Part shown: positions 51,884-61,457 of the stretch, piece by piece
Layout: each line of letters begins with the position of its first letter
How positions within the stretch are numbered: position 1 is the stretch's first letter
NCBI GenBank assembly: GCA_031430595.1
Contig: JANPBU010000013.1
Location: 62,001-126,000 of the forward strand
Length of the DNA: 64,000 bases
DNA from: JANNBN01 sp031430595
GTDB taxonomy: Bacteria; Actinomycetota; Acidimicrobiia; Acidimicrobiales; JANYDT01
Direction: 5' to 3'
Made by a program: the position numbers and the translations under genes
The notes under the pieces: model-generated
What the model was told of the DNA's origin: nothing
What the model saw: the letters and a program-made list of their open reading frames with translations, nothing else
Databases searched by the model: none

Positions 51884-52712
51884 ACTTTTGAATCACGAGG
51901 GTCTCGAGCATTGCCCAAAGGCTTTGCCCGAAGAAAGCATCGTTGAGCGCCGAGGGGACGGGGCTGAGTTTGCCTTGCTTGTAGTAGCCACCGTTTTCGA
52001 CTGGCTCGGTGCCGATCTTGACGAACCTTGCCGCTGCTTCATCGAGAGTGGTTGCTTGGCCGATCAGTTTCGTCATGAAACCGCCCACGGCCAACATTGC
52101 CTTTGGCATTTCGCCACCGAAGCGGGTTCCGGGAATGATACCGGGGTGAAGGGAGACCGCCGTTACATTGCGAGTCGCGAAATGCTTTCCTTGTTCCTGC
52201 GTTAATGCAATGACTGCAAGCTTGCTGCGAATGTATGACTGCATACCAGCTCCGGCTTTGATCCCCGATAGTTCTTCAATCGTTGCCTTGGACCGCTTGG
52301 GAACGCCCGTAGTGATGTTCAGCACTCGGCCCTGTGCTGGTTCGAGCGATGGGAGAAGTGCCTCGCTCAGCGCAAAAGCAGCGGCAACATTAAGCGCAAA
52401 GGTGCGCTCGAGACCATCAACGGTTCTCTGATCTTTTTGGAATGACCCGCCGGCATTATTTACGAGCAAATCAATCCTTGGGGCAACATCTCGAAGAGCC
52501 TCACCGAGACGATGCACGTCTGCAAGCGAAAATAAGTCGGCCGCAAAAAATGTTGCACCATTCCCGGCAGCGCCAGCTACCCGTTCACCACGAGTCTGGT
52601 CACGTCCAACTATCAAGACTCGCCATCCGCCTTTTGCGAGTGCATAGGAGGCTGCTTCGCCGAGGCCTGAAGTTCCGCCGGTGATTACTGCTGTCTTCTG
52701 GTTGCTGTTCAT
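51882..52712 (-). CDS. Short-chain dehydrogenase/reductase
   Basis: The 276-residue Rossmann enzyme has the cofactor motif TGGTSGLG, NNAG after strand 4, and the YxxxK catalytic pair in SYIRSK. The catalytic Ser region is ITTG rather than the usual ISS, so the Thr may serve. An Arg after strand 2 (VGRD) suggests NADP(H). Substrate unknown. It has a near-consensus promoter with an operator in the spacer, and lies between the TetR gene and the divergent methyltransferase. Confidence 0.9.
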   Translation of the reverse strand: MNSNQKTAVITGGTSGLGEAASYALAKGGWRVLIVGRDQTRGERVAGAAGNGATFFAADLFSLADVHRLGEALRDVAPRIDLLVNNAGGSFQKDQRTVDGLERTFALNVAAAFALSEALLPSLEPAQGRVLNITTGVPKRSKATIEELSGIKAGAGMQSYIRSKLAVIALTQEQGKHFATRNVTAVSLHPGIIPGTRFGGEMPKAMLAVGGFMTKLIGQATTLDEAAARFVKIGTEPVENGGYYKQGKLSPVPSALNDAFFGQSLWAMLETLVIQK

Positions 52713-52742
52713 GATTGTCCTTCGGGTTGTTTGGATCCCTCA

Positions 52743-52771
52743 ATAATAGAGACAGGTCTGTATCATGTCAA
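52743..52771 (-). promoter_or_regulatory. Sigma-70 promoter of the SDR gene with operator in the spacer
   Basis: On the minus strand TTGACA (52766-52771) and TATTAT (52743-52748) are separated by exactly 17 bases, close to consensus. The spacer contains ACAGACCTGTCT, the counterpart of the TetR-gene palindrome. Repressor binding would block this promoter and probably the divergent methyltransferase promoter. Confidence 0.75.
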
Positions 52772-52792
52772 GGAGGACTTTCCATTTCGTCG

Positions 52793-53419
52793 ATGCACCG
52801 TTTAAGATCCCCGTTGATGGAACTGGTTCGCCCGGCGTACGCAAACATGGCGGATCAGTACATCGCGCTCTTCGGGAGCAGCACCCATATGCACCCCGAC
52901 GACCTCGACCTCATCAACCGTCACCTATCAATCCAGTCCGGAACCGTGCTCGACGTTGGCTGCGGGCCGGGTCATCTCACCGAACTTCTGCGAGCGCTCG
53001 GCGTAAATGCCATGGGAATCGACATCGTTCCCGAATTCATCAACCACGCCCGCTCGACCTTTCCCGAGGGCCGGTATGAGCTCGGCTCAATGCAACAACT
53101 ACCTACGTCCAACGGTTCCATCGCCGGAATTCTGGCCTGGTACTCCCTCATCCATTTCGCACCGATGGATATTGACAGCGTGCTTACAGAGCTGCGACGG
53201 GTGATGACAGCCGGAGGCGCACTGGTCATAGGGTTTTTCAACGGCGAAAACCTCGTGGAGTTCCAACACGCTGTCGCAAAGGCGTACTACTGGCCAATCG
53301 ACGACCTCTCTGATCGACTGCAGCGGGCCGGCTTCACGGAAATCGAGCGCCAGGTGCGACCCGGCGTCGACGAACCCGGTCGTCGACCGGAAGCAGCCAT
53401 CGTGGCAATCGCCAGCTAA
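52793..53419 (+). CDS. Class I SAM-dependent methyltransferase
   Basis: The 208-residue protein has the SAM motif VLDVGCGPGHLTELL and the acidic end of strand 2 in AMGIDIVPEF. WYSLIHFAPMDI, followed by GGALVIGFFNGE, fits small-molecule methyltransferases of the UbiE/Methyltransf_11 type. The ATG at 52793 begins the fold. The nearest ribosome binding site (AAGGAGG) is about 17 bases away, so a different start is possible. Earlier starts would lie across the SDR promoter. Substrate unknown. Confidence 0.85.
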   Translation: MHRLRSPLMELVRPAYANMADQYIALFGSSTHMHPDDLDLINRHLSIQSGTVLDVGCGPGHLTELLRALGVNAMGIDIVPEFINHARSTFPEGRYELGSMQQLPTSNGSIAGILAWYSLIHFAPMDIDSVLTELRRVMTAGGALVIGFFNGENLVEFQHAVAKAYYWPIDDLSDRLQRAGFTEIERQVRPGVDEPGRRPEAAIVAIAS

Positions 53420-53743
53420 TTAGAACAACCCGAAGCGGGTTCTACAACTACACCGAGCCGGTTAAGTTCGACACCGCCCAACTGTCGACAGGTCGGCGTG
53501 TTGCCTCAGTTCGCAACGACCGCAACCGAATGAAAGGCGGCCAAGCAACAGAAAGCGGAGTGCAACGTTGCCGCTGAGGGGTAACGGCAACGCTGCATTA
53601 ACACCTCAATCCTAAATTCATACTAAACGCTGCGCTATCCAATATACGTAGAAATAAATCCGATTTACGTGACAACGTACGCAGCACGGTCAATCAAAGT
53701 ATTCTTTGCCTTTCAGGATTTGTGTGCACAACAAGGACCTTTC
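53420..53743. other. Gene-free stretch with two hairpins
   Basis: The 324 bases contain no convincing gene. TAGAAC...GTTCTA with an inner CCCG/CGGG stem (53421-53444) follows the methyltransferase stop and may end its transcript. CGTTGCCG/CGGCAACG (53566-53592) forms a second strong hairpin. The part before 53744 is AT-richer and should hold the AraC-gene promoter, but I cannot fix it. Confidence 0.5.
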
Positions 53744-54784
53744 ATGGCGCGTGACGCAGCAATGGCCTACACTGCCCGCCCCGGACCTTCAGCGACTGAA
53801 CAACCTGCCAGTAGTGGGGAAAGCGACTATTCGACGCTTAATATTTTTACATTGGATCCTTTCGAAGCGCTAGATATTTCCTCTGCCCTGTTTTTCCCAC
53901 ACCGATACACCTCAATAGGTACGTCTCCATTTTCCTGGGGGATCAACGTCGCGGTGCTCGATGCCCTGACGGTCGGTAGGGTTTCCTTAGGCGGTGAGAT
54001 AGCGGTAAAAAACGATGAATTGGGTTCGTACCACGTACGTGCGCCCCTCGTCGGTCAACTTCGTTCAACGACTCGGTCAGGTGAAATTTTTGCTTCACCT
54101 ACCAATGCGGCGATCTACCGACCTGACGACAAGACCACGCTTACGTGTCTTCAAGGCGAGACCGTCATTTGGTTGCTCAAATTCAAAGCGATCGCACTGG
54201 AACGGCACCTATCTGCGCTTTTGGGAAGACCGGTTTCTGACACCGTCGATTTCGCACCGAACCTCGATCTCACCTCTCAACCAGGTGCCACCTTTTGGGC
54301 ATTCACTGAGGCGCTTCGGAATCCGAGAACGATTGCCACTCTCGCTGCGGTTCCAATGGTGTCGAAACCGTACGTCGAAATGGTGGCAAACGCGTTGCTG
54401 TGTTGTGTCACCCACCGGTACAGCGAAGAGCTAGCGGCCCCAGCGCATCGGGCGCCGCTACCGAGCGTCACCCGAGCTGTAGAACTCATACGGGAATCTC
54501 CCCGCCACAGTTGGACCGTTGCCTCGCTCGCCACGGCGTCGTTTTGCAGCGTTCGATCGTTACAGGCAGGTTTTTCGAGTGAACTGGGAACCACACCGCT
54601 GCGCTATCTTGCGAGTATTCGAATGCAAGGCGCACATAGAGATCTACTGTCTGGTTCGCCCCATCAGGTCACGGTTTCAGCCATAGCTACCGATTGGGGT
54701 TTCAGTCATCTCGGACGGTTTTCGGCCGCTCATGAAAAAACGTATGGCGAACTTCCTTCGCGCGCCCTGCACCGAACCAGGTAG
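53744..54784 (+). CDS. AraC-family transcription regulator
   Basis: The 346-residue protein has a C-terminal double helix-turn-helix of the AraC type (HSWTVASLATASFCSVRSLQAGFSSELGTTPLRYLASIRMQGAHRDL and VTVSAIATDWGFSHLGRFSAAHEKTYGELPS). The long N-terminal part resembles the AraC-binding-like domain of the XylS/FeaR group. The ATG at 53744 is supported by AAGGACC just upstream; an earlier in-frame GTG at 53669 has none. The target is not evident. It is convergent with the peptide importer operon. Confidence 0.9.
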   Translation: MARDAAMAYTARPGPSATEQPASSGESDYSTLNIFTLDPFEALDISSALFFPHRYTSIGTSPFSWGINVAVLDALTVGRVSLGGEIAVKNDELGSYHVRAPLVGQLRSTTRSGEIFASPTNAAIYRPDDKTTLTCLQGETVIWLLKFKAIALERHLSALLGRPVSDTVDFAPNLDLTSQPGATFWAFTEALRNPRTIATLAAVPMVSKPYVEMVANALLCCVTHRYSEELAAPAHRAPLPSVTRAVELIRESPRHSWTVASLATASFCSVRSLQAGFSSELGTTPLRYLASIRMQGAHRDLLSGSPHQVTVSAIATDWGFSHLGRFSAAHEKTYGELPSRALHRTR

Positions 54785-54860
54785 TGACCGGGTTTCGATT
54801 CAGACCAGAGGCCCCGGGTCTCGAGATGACGAACCGGCAACTGTTGCGTGCTCGGTCGTG

Positions 54861-56951
54861 TCACCTTTGCATCGGTTTGCGTTGTAGTTCGATGAGCGTC
54901 TCGATCGGGATATGGCAGCGCATCGAATGACCAGGCGATACTTCCCGAAGCGGCGGCTCAGTAACCTCGCAGACTCCAGCGATCGCCCGTGGACACCGAG
55001 GATGGAACACGCAACCGGTTGGTGGGTTTGCCGGTGAAGGGATCTCGCCCTCTAACCGGATGCGAACCTTTTCTTCACCGTCAACACTTGGAATGGCTGA
55101 AAGTAGCGCCTCGGTATACGGATGGTTGGGGCCGTTGAATACGTCATCGGTGTCGCCAACTTCTTGGATTCGCCCGAGGTACATCACCGCGATTCGATCG
55201 GCGAGATAACGAACAACCCCCATGTCGTGGGTGATGAACACATAACTCGTCTTCTGCTCGGCCTGTAGGTCGGCGAGCAAATTGAGAATGGCAGCCTGAA
55301 CTGATACGTCAAGCGCACTGGTTGGTTCATCGCACACAACAATGCGAGGGTCGCCCGCAAATGCGCGTGCGATGGCAACCCGCTGTTTGAGACCACCAGA
55401 AAGTTGACGTGGTTTTAAGTCGAGATGGCGTGGAGTAAGCCGTAAGTGCGCAGCCAATGCCTCGACTCGTTTGTTCGCCTCGTCGCCTTTCACGCCCGTA
55501 AGTTTTTCGACGCTTCGCATGAGAATTCGACGAACTGACCACGACCGGTTGAGTGCCGAGTCCGGGTTTTGAAACACCATCTGCATCGACCGCTTGTTTT
55601 CGGCAGAACGCGAACCGGTTGGCGAAGGGACTGCCGTTCCGCCCATCGACACCACACCGCCGGCATCGACCGTTTCAATACCAAGCATCGCTTTGGCCAG
55701 CGTTGATTTTCCCGAGCCTGATTCGCCAACGATGCCCAATGTTTCGCCCTCAGACAAGCCAAGTTCGACGTCAACCAAGGCAGGCACAGAAACGCTGCGT
55801 TGCCGGAACGTCTTGGATACGTGACTCAACTCAAGCACGTTGGGCTGAGTCTCCGAAGGCGCCAACACACTGATCGGCACCTGTGTGACCTCTTCTTTCA
55901 TCTCCTTGATGCGCTCAGGATGGTGGCAACGCGTAAATCGCTCTCCGGTGACACCAGATGCACCAGCGAATCCAACCGCGACAAACGGCGGCTCTACTGT
56001 TCGACACGTATCGCTTGCGATCGGGCATCGATCCAGGAACACGCACGTCGGAAGCGATGTTCCGATAAGGGGAAGAATCCCAGGAATGGTAGTAAGAGCA
56101 CGTTCGGTTTTTCGAACACCGTGCCGGGGAAGTGACCGCAACAAGCCAACCGTATAGGGGTGCTGCGGATCGTCGAAGACTTGGCTACTCGGGCCTTGTT
56201 CAACGATTTTGCCAGCATACATAACACCTACCCGATCACAGAGCGCTCGGATGATGCCAAGATTGTGTGCGATAAGTAGAACCGCGCAACCACTTTCCTG
56301 ACTGAGCACCCGAACCAAATCAAGCACCTCAGCTTCCACCGTCGCATCGAGGCCCGTCGTTGGTTCGTCAAGAACCAAAAGTTTCGGGTCACATGCGAGC
56401 GCCATGGCGATTACCACCCGCTGTTGCATACCGCCCGAAAGCTGGAAGGGGTAACGATCCATGACCCGCGCCGGGTCAGCGATTCGAACCTTGCGAAGTG
56501 CTTCAAGCGCAGACGAAAGTGCCTCCTGCTTACTTTGCCCCAGCAAGGTGAAACTCTCGATGAGTTGTCGACCAACACGTAATGTCGGGTTCATGGCCTG
56601 GGCCGGGTCTTGGTAGACCATCGAAGCATCTTTCGCCCGAAACCTTTGCAGTTCGTCAGTCGTCATTTTGGTGACGTCATTGCCGTCGACCATCACCCGG
56701 CCTTTTAAAATCTTGCCGTTACTCGGAAGATATCGAAGCGCCGCGTACGCCGACGTCGACTTTCCACACCCCGACTCGCCGACCAAACCAAATGTTTCTC
56801 CGGGGGCGATAGAGAACGAAACCCCGCGCAACACAGCCCGATCGATCCCTCGCACCGTATAGGCGACCTCGAGACCTTCGACGGCAAGCGCTGCAGGAAT
56901 GGTCGCAAGAGCGCCAGCGCCTGACTCCACGGAATGAGTTGTCGAACTCAT
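54861..56951 (-). CDS. Peptide ABC importer, fused DppD-DppF ATPase
   Basis: The 696-residue protein contains two complete ABC ATPase domains with Walker A GESGCGKST and GESGSGKST, signatures LSGGMQQRV and LSGGLKQRV, and Walker B LLVLDEPTTGLD and IVVCDEPTSALD. Each domain ends with the Cys-rich oligopeptide-transporter C-terminal motif (FLDRCPIASDTC and FHPRCPRAIAGVC), which can hold an iron-sulfur cluster. Fusion of the two ATPases is common in actinobacteria. It overlaps the permease gene upstream by four bases and is the last gene of the operon. Confidence 0.95.
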   Translation of the reverse strand: MSSTTHSVESGAGALATIPAALAVEGLEVAYTVRGIDRAVLRGVSFSIAPGETFGLVGESGCGKSTSAYAALRYLPSNGKILKGRVMVDGNDVTKMTTDELQRFRAKDASMVYQDPAQAMNPTLRVGRQLIESFTLLGQSKQEALSSALEALRKVRIADPARVMDRYPFQLSGGMQQRVVIAMALACDPKLLVLDEPTTGLDATVEAEVLDLVRVLSQESGCAVLLIAHNLGIIRALCDRVGVMYAGKIVEQGPSSQVFDDPQHPYTVGLLRSLPRHGVRKTERALTTIPGILPLIGTSLPTCVFLDRCPIASDTCRTVEPPFVAVGFAGASGVTGERFTRCHHPERIKEMKEEVTQVPISVLAPSETQPNVLELSHVSKTFRQRSVSVPALVDVELGLSEGETLGIVGESGSGKSTLAKAMLGIETVDAGGVVSMGGTAVPSPTGSRSAENKRSMQMVFQNPDSALNRSWSVRRILMRSVEKLTGVKGDEANKRVEALAAHLRLTPRHLDLKPRQLSGGLKQRVAIARAFAGDPRIVVCDEPTSALDVSVQAAILNLLADLQAEQKTSYVFITHDMGVVRYLADRIAVMYLGRIQEVGDTDDVFNGPNHPYTEALLSAIPSVDGEEKVRIRLEGEIPSPANPPTGCVFHPRCPRAIAGVCEVTEPPLREVSPGHSMRCHIPIETLIELQRKPMQR

Positions 56952-57838
56952 GATGCCTCCATCACTGACTGAACCGAGTCAGCTATCAAATTGACCGCAA
57001 TGACCAGGCTGGCAATCGCCATGGCCGGAAAAAATACGGTCCACCAAAAACCCGAAATGATCGAGTTGTAGTTCTCACTCACCTGCGCACCCCAGTCGGG
57101 TGACGGAGGAGGAGGCCCTGCCCCGAGAAACGAAAGCGTCGCAACAGTGAACACTGCGTAGCCGACGCGGACGGTCAACTCGACAATGATCGGCCCCATA
57201 ACGTTTGGCAACACCTCGCGGAACATAATGAAAAGGTTGGATTCGCCCCTCAATTTTGCCGATGTGACGTAGTCAAGGTCTCGTTCGGCAAGTACTGCGG
57301 ACCTAACGGTTCGAGCGACAACAGGCGTGAATAGTGCGGCTACCACGCCAATCACGACCCACGATGAACGGCCAAGCGTGGTGACTGCGAGCAGCGCAAT
57401 GAGCACTACTGGTAGGGCCAAGAACGACTCGACGATACGGCTCGCAATCGTGTCAAACCACCCTCGCAGATAGCCCATCATCATGCCGAGGATGACGCCG
57501 AAGATCACACCAAGAAGTGCTGCAACCGGTGCAATACGCAGCACATCGCGCGCCCCAGCCATCACTCGTGAGAGAACGTCGCGTCCGGTTGCATCGGTAC
57601 CGAACGGAAATTCGGCCCGGGGCGAGAGGTGTGATCCGGCCCGAAAATCGAGCGGGTCATGCGGGGTTATAGCTGAGCCGAGAACAGCACAAACAACCCA
57701 AAAACTCAAGATGACTATCCCGATGATGAACGCGGGACGCTTTCGAATCAGTCTCCAGTTTTCTCGACGTGCCTGCTTTCGTTCGCTCACGATCGGTGCC
57801 TCTGTGGCGTCGGGGGCGAGGGTCAGTACTTCGCTCAT
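56948..57838 (-). CDS. Peptide ABC importer permease, DppC-type
   Basis: The 296-residue inner-membrane permease has the DppC/OppC N-terminal helix followed by SHLSPRAEFPFGTDATGRDVLSRVMAGARDVL, a hallmark of that subfamily. The EAA-type loop is around TSAKLRGESNLFIMFREVLPNVMGPII. About six membrane helices are predicted. It follows the DppB-type gene by one base and overlaps the ATPase gene. Confidence 0.94.
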   Translation of the reverse strand: MSEVLTLAPDATEAPIVSERKQARRENWRLIRKRPAFIIGIVILSFWVVCAVLGSAITPHDPLDFRAGSHLSPRAEFPFGTDATGRDVLSRVMAGARDVLRIAPVAALLGVIFGVILGMMMGYLRGWFDTIASRIVESFLALPVVLIALLAVTTLGRSSWVVIGVVAALFTPVVARTVRSAVLAERDLDYVTSAKLRGESNLFIMFREVLPNVMGPIIVELTVRVGYAVFTVATLSFLGAGPPPPSPDWGAQVSENYNSIISGFWWTVFFPAMAIASLVIAVNLIADSVQSVMEAS

Positions 57839-57839
57839 T

Positions 57840-58790
57840 TTATTTGCCGTCCAATCGAACCCGAGGGTTCAGGTATGCAATGAGTAAATCGGCCAAAAGG
57901 GTCGACACCATGTAAACCAAACCAACTAACAACACAGCCCCTTGAAGAACCGGTACATCTTTTGCACCGACCGCCCCGAGCATCGTTGAACCAAGGCCCG
58001 AATAGTTGAAGACCTTCTCAACACCGATGATTCCACCGATAAGATAACCAATCTGCACGCTTATTACAGTTATTGTAGGTGCCAAGGCGTTGCGCAAAAT
58101 GTGACTTCGCATGACCTTGCCTTTCGGTAGACCCTTCATAGTGGCGGTTCGCGTGTAGTCGGCGCTCAAAGCATTGATGACACCAGAGCGAGTCATTCGC
58201 GCGATGTAGCCGAAATAGGCAACCGCCATCGCTAGAGCAGGTAAGAAAAGGTACTTCAGCTGCCCGACCAGGCTGGTACCGTCAGGAGGGTTCGCAAATG
58301 CTTTTCCTAACTTGAATTGAACTGCGAACAACGCGAGTAGCACCGCTGCGGTCACGAATTCAGGAATTGATGATGATGCAAGACCCGCGTTAACAATGAG
58401 ACGATCAGCGAACTTATCTTTTCGTCTTGCCGCATAGATTCCGGCAAAGATCGAAATCGGAATCGTCACTACAAAGGCTAAAACTGCAAGTTTCGCCGAG
58501 CGACCCAGTGCCGGGAAAATGATCTTCGAAACAGCCGACTTGGTTTGATACGAGGTTCCAAAATCAAGCGTGAAAATACGTTTGATTGACTTTGCATACT
58601 GCTCAACCAGTGGTTTGTCGGTACCGAGGCGCTGATTGAACGCCACAACTTCTTCCTGCGGTGCAAACGGGCCGAGCACTTTGCGCCCCACATCGCCGGG
58701 TAGAACGTTTACCAGCATAAACACAATGGTCGCCAACAGCCACATGGTGACAAGTATCGAAGCTAACCGTTGAAGAATGAACTTTTGCAT
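57840..58790 (-). CDS. Peptide ABC importer permease, DppB-type
   Basis: The 316-residue permease starts MQKFILQRLASILVTMWLLATIVFML, typical of DppB/OppB. It carries LPGD after helix 1 and the EAA loop TATMKGLPKGKVMRSHILRNALAPT. About six membrane helices are present. It is paired with the DppC-type gene one base downstream. A terminator-like hairpin separates it from the binding-protein gene. Confidence 0.94.
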   Translation of the reverse strand: MQKFILQRLASILVTMWLLATIVFMLVNVLPGDVGRKVLGPFAPQEEVVAFNQRLGTDKPLVEQYAKSIKRIFTLDFGTSYQTKSAVSKIIFPALGRSAKLAVLAFVVTIPISIFAGIYAARRKDKFADRLIVNAGLASSSIPEFVTAAVLLALFAVQFKLGKAFANPPDGTSLVGQLKYLFLPALAMAVAYFGYIARMTRSGVINALSADYTRTATMKGLPKGKVMRSHILRNALAPTITVISVQIGYLIGGIIGVEKVFNYSGLGSTMLGAVGAKDVPVLQGAVLLVGLVYMVSTLLADLLIAYLNPRVRLDGK

Positions 58791-58835
58791 CGCACCCTTT
58801 GGACTGCTGAGAGAAGTTTCTACAAAATGTCCACA

Positions 58836-58872
58836 AGAAAACGACGACGGCGCAGTTCTGCGCCGTCATCGT
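58836..58872 (-). terminator. Intercistronic hairpin between binding-protein and permease genes
   Basis: On the minus strand ACGATGACGGCGCAG-AA-CTGCGCCGTCGTCGT forms a strong stem with one mismatch and is followed by TTTTCTT. It lies 39 bases after the binding-protein stop. Partial termination here would explain higher expression of the binding protein than of the permeases, a common pattern. Confidence 0.8.
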
Positions 58873-58910
58873 CATCTCATTGGTAGTACATGCCCATAAC
58901 GGGCACCGGT

Positions 58911-60674
58911 TTAGGCCGTGAAGCCAGCGTTACCGAGGTAAAAATGGCCCAACCCAGTTGCAACGATTCCAGCGACGTTCTTTTTACGAGCCGTCAGGGT
59001 GTCGTAGAAGTAAGGAATCACGTAGGGCACGTCCGCGTTGGCAATAGCCTGCACATCTTTGATCGCAGTTTTACGATCTTCCAGTGTCAGTGAACCCTGA
59101 TACTTCGTAACGGCAGCATTGAATGGCTCGGAAATGTAATGCGCAGAGTTCCATTCGCCAGTCTTGTATGCCTTTACTAAGTACACATCGGGTGTTCCGC
59201 GATTGCCGTAGTCAACGATGCCGAATTCGACACCGCCGTCACAGCCTGCAGGCTCTTTCTTCGAGTCGTACACCTTGCACCACGAATCATAGAAAGTATC
59301 GGTGCTTATTACATTGAGAGTGACAACCATACCGATGTCTTTGAGCTGTGTCTGAATCAATTCGGCAAGTTGCGGAATCTCTTGCAACTTCGGAACCGCC
59401 ATAGTTACAGCGAGCCCTTCCTTTCCAGCTTCCTTGAGTAGTGCCTTTGCCTTTTCGATGTCACGTTCACGCTGCGGCTGTGAGCTATCGAAGAATTCAT
59501 ACGACGGGGCGACTGGATGATCGTTTGCCACCTGACCACGGCCCTTAAGTACGACATCAACAAGTTCCTTACGGTTGATGCCCAAAGCGACGGCTTCGCG
59601 AACTTTAACGTCGGTGAAGGTTCCTTCGCGAACGTTCATCCAAAGCTGGCGATGAGCCGCACCAGGAATCGATTCGACTTCAACGTCAGGATTGTTCAAG
59701 AGGGCATCACCACCGACGACTGCGAACAACACGATCGCATCGGCTTGACCGCCGAGCACGCCAGTGATTTGGGTTGCGATGTCATCGGAGAACACAAACT
59801 CAACTTTGTCAAGCTTTGGCTTGCCGCCCCACCAGTCGTCGTTGCGAACGAATGTTGCGCCAACAGCGACGTCATACTTCTCGAGCTTGAATGGCCCGGT
59901 TCCGGCTGGCTGACCATCAAGCGTGGTGCCGGTCTTGTAGGCAGCTGGCGTAATCAAAGACTGAGGGTTGTAGATCGACATCTGGTACGGGAATTGCCCG
60001 TCAGCCAGAAGCAGCTTGACCTTCACCGTGGTCGCATCGACTGCAGTGGCTCCACCGGTGGCAACATAGGCTTTGAGGTTGCCAACGAGGAGGCGTTCAA
60101 TGGTAGCGACAACGTCGGCCGAGGTGACGGGGGTTCCGTCGTGCCACTTGACGCCCGGGCGAAGTTTGAACGTCCACTCGCTACCGTCGGCATTGGGTGA
60201 CCATGATTCGGCGAGCATCGGAGCGATTGCTGCGCCCTCGCCCTTGCCGCACAGGTACTCGAAAGCAGTAGTAGCAATCGTGTACGAACCAAGGTTGTCC
60301 ATGGCGACCGGGTCGATAGGCCCACCAGGGCGCTGGGTCGCAACGCGCAGCGTGCCACCGTCTTTGATTGCACCGGCTGCTGGTGTTGCGGCTGCCTCTG
60401 TGGTTGGGGCATCGCTGGTCGGCGCATCACTGGTCGGTGCATCGGTCGAAGCTGCGTCAGTTGTCGGTGCATCTCCAGCGACGGTCGTGTCTGCGGCCTT
60501 TTTGTCGCTGCCGCAAGCGGCAATAACCGAGCCGAGGAACGTAGCGCTCAGCCCCATAATGCTTCCACGTACAAGAAGATCTCGACGCGAAAGGTTGCCA
60601 TCAACGTACGAGTTGACCAAGCCTTTTTCTAGCTTGCCGAGGTTTTCTGCGCCTTGAATTCTAGGTTTTCTCAT
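58911..60674 (-). CDS. Peptide/solute-binding lipoprotein (SBP family 5)
   Basis: The 587-residue exported protein has a twin-arginine stretch NLSRRDLLVRG (R30-R31), a hydrophobic segment and a lipobox VIAAC with C54, so it is probably a Tat-exported lipoprotein. A Thr/Ser/Asp/Ala-rich linker with TSDAP repeats follows. The mature domain has the family 5 pattern (ESWSPNADGSEWTFKLRPGVKWHDGTPVTSADVV). It would deliver peptides or nickel-like ligands to the adjacent permeases. The ATG at 60674 is chosen by the signal sequence; longer frames precede it. Confidence 0.94.
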   Translation of the reverse strand: MRKPRIQGAENLGKLEKGLVNSYVDGNLSRRDLLVRGSIMGLSATFLGSVIAACGSDKKAADTTVAGDAPTTDAASTDAPTSDAPTSDAPTTEAAATPAAGAIKDGGTLRVATQRPGGPIDPVAMDNLGSYTIATTAFEYLCGKGEGAAIAPMLAESWSPNADGSEWTFKLRPGVKWHDGTPVTSADVVATIERLLVGNLKAYVATGGATAVDATTVKVKLLLADGQFPYQMSIYNPQSLITPAAYKTGTTLDGQPAGTGPFKLEKYDVAVGATFVRNDDWWGGKPKLDKVEFVFSDDIATQITGVLGGQADAIVLFAVVGGDALLNNPDVEVESIPGAAHRQLWMNVREGTFTDVKVREAVALGINRKELVDVVLKGRGQVANDHPVAPSYEFFDSSQPQRERDIEKAKALLKEAGKEGLAVTMAVPKLQEIPQLAELIQTQLKDIGMVVTLNVISTDTFYDSWCKVYDSKKEPAGCDGGVEFGIVDYGNRGTPDVYLVKAYKTGEWNSAHYISEPFNAAVTKYQGSLTLEDRKTAIKDVQAIANADVPYVIPYFYDTLTARKKNVAGIVATGLGHFYLGNAGFTA

Positions 60675-60842
60675 TTTTCCCCTTAGATGGATGGTGGTGG
60701 TGGAGCCCATTGCATTGAGAGTGACGACCGTCACCGTAGCGCATGGCATCTGTCCGTGCTACTCAGATATATCTCTGATAGCAGCCAACCTGGCGCATCG
60801 ACCATAATCAACTGCATATCAACGGTGAATGGTAGCCACCAA

Positions 60843-61439
60843 CCACCCGAAACGGAGTACTTTTGGTTTCGTGAAGCTGAAGTAGAAGCTATCCCGGTTG
60901 TTGTCGCCAGATCGGGTGGTCAAAACAAGGAGGCTTTGAGATTTATTTGATGGATGGCAGTAACGGCACCCAGCTCTGGAACATCGTCAAAGAAGCGGGC
61001 AAGCCGTGGGATATTGGGCCCGGCAACCCCAACGTTCACGAACGTATCGAAAGTGGTTTGCTGTCATGGGGTGGTGACACCGACGACGAAACGAACCCGT
61101 TCGAAATTCGTATGGAGCGCTACGTCGATCTCGATGTTCCCGACGACACGATTGGCATCGAGGCCCTGCGACGAAATCAAGGCAGATGGGCCGAAACGCC
61201 ATCAGCTAGGCGTCATTTTCGAAGGCCAAGATCGAGCCACGGCCGTGTTCACTTGGTCTGACATCCTGATGAATGGCAAAAAGATCGGTGATCTGACCAA
61301 CATCATTTGGTCTTACCGATTGGAAGCAAACATCGGGTTTGCCCTTGTCAGCGTTGATGCAACAGCAGGTCAAAGCGTTTCGGTCGCCCTATCAACCGGA
61401 ACAAAAACCGGCAAACTTGTCGACCTGCCATTCATTTAA
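60843..61439 (+). pseudogene. DmdA-like/GcvT-family gene fragment with two frameshifts
   Basis: Three adjoining frames together spell the C-terminal half of a DmdA/aminomethyltransferase-family protein. These are TEYFWFREAEVEAIPVVVARSG, then GWSKQGGFEIYLMDGSNG with GPGNPNVHERIESGLLSWGGDTDD, then IKADGPKRHQLGVIFEG with SYRLEANIGFALVSVD and LPFI. The frame breaks fall near 60,915 and 61,174. The N-terminal half is missing. GPGNPN and the SKQGGFE segment resemble DMSP demethylase more than glycine cleavage T protein, but the family is closely related and the exact former function is uncertain. Confidence 0.75.
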
Positions 61440-61457
61440 CAGCGCGAACCTTAAGGA

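Noticed and set aside
53421..53444. Hairpin after the methyltransferase as a certain terminator
   Set aside because: There is no T run after it, so it is described only as a hairpin within the gene-free stretch.
60370..60470. Short DNA repeats that could suggest a CRISPR or tandem array
   Set aside because: They encode TSDAP repeats in the linker of the binding lipoprotein, a normal low-complexity spacer after the lipobox.
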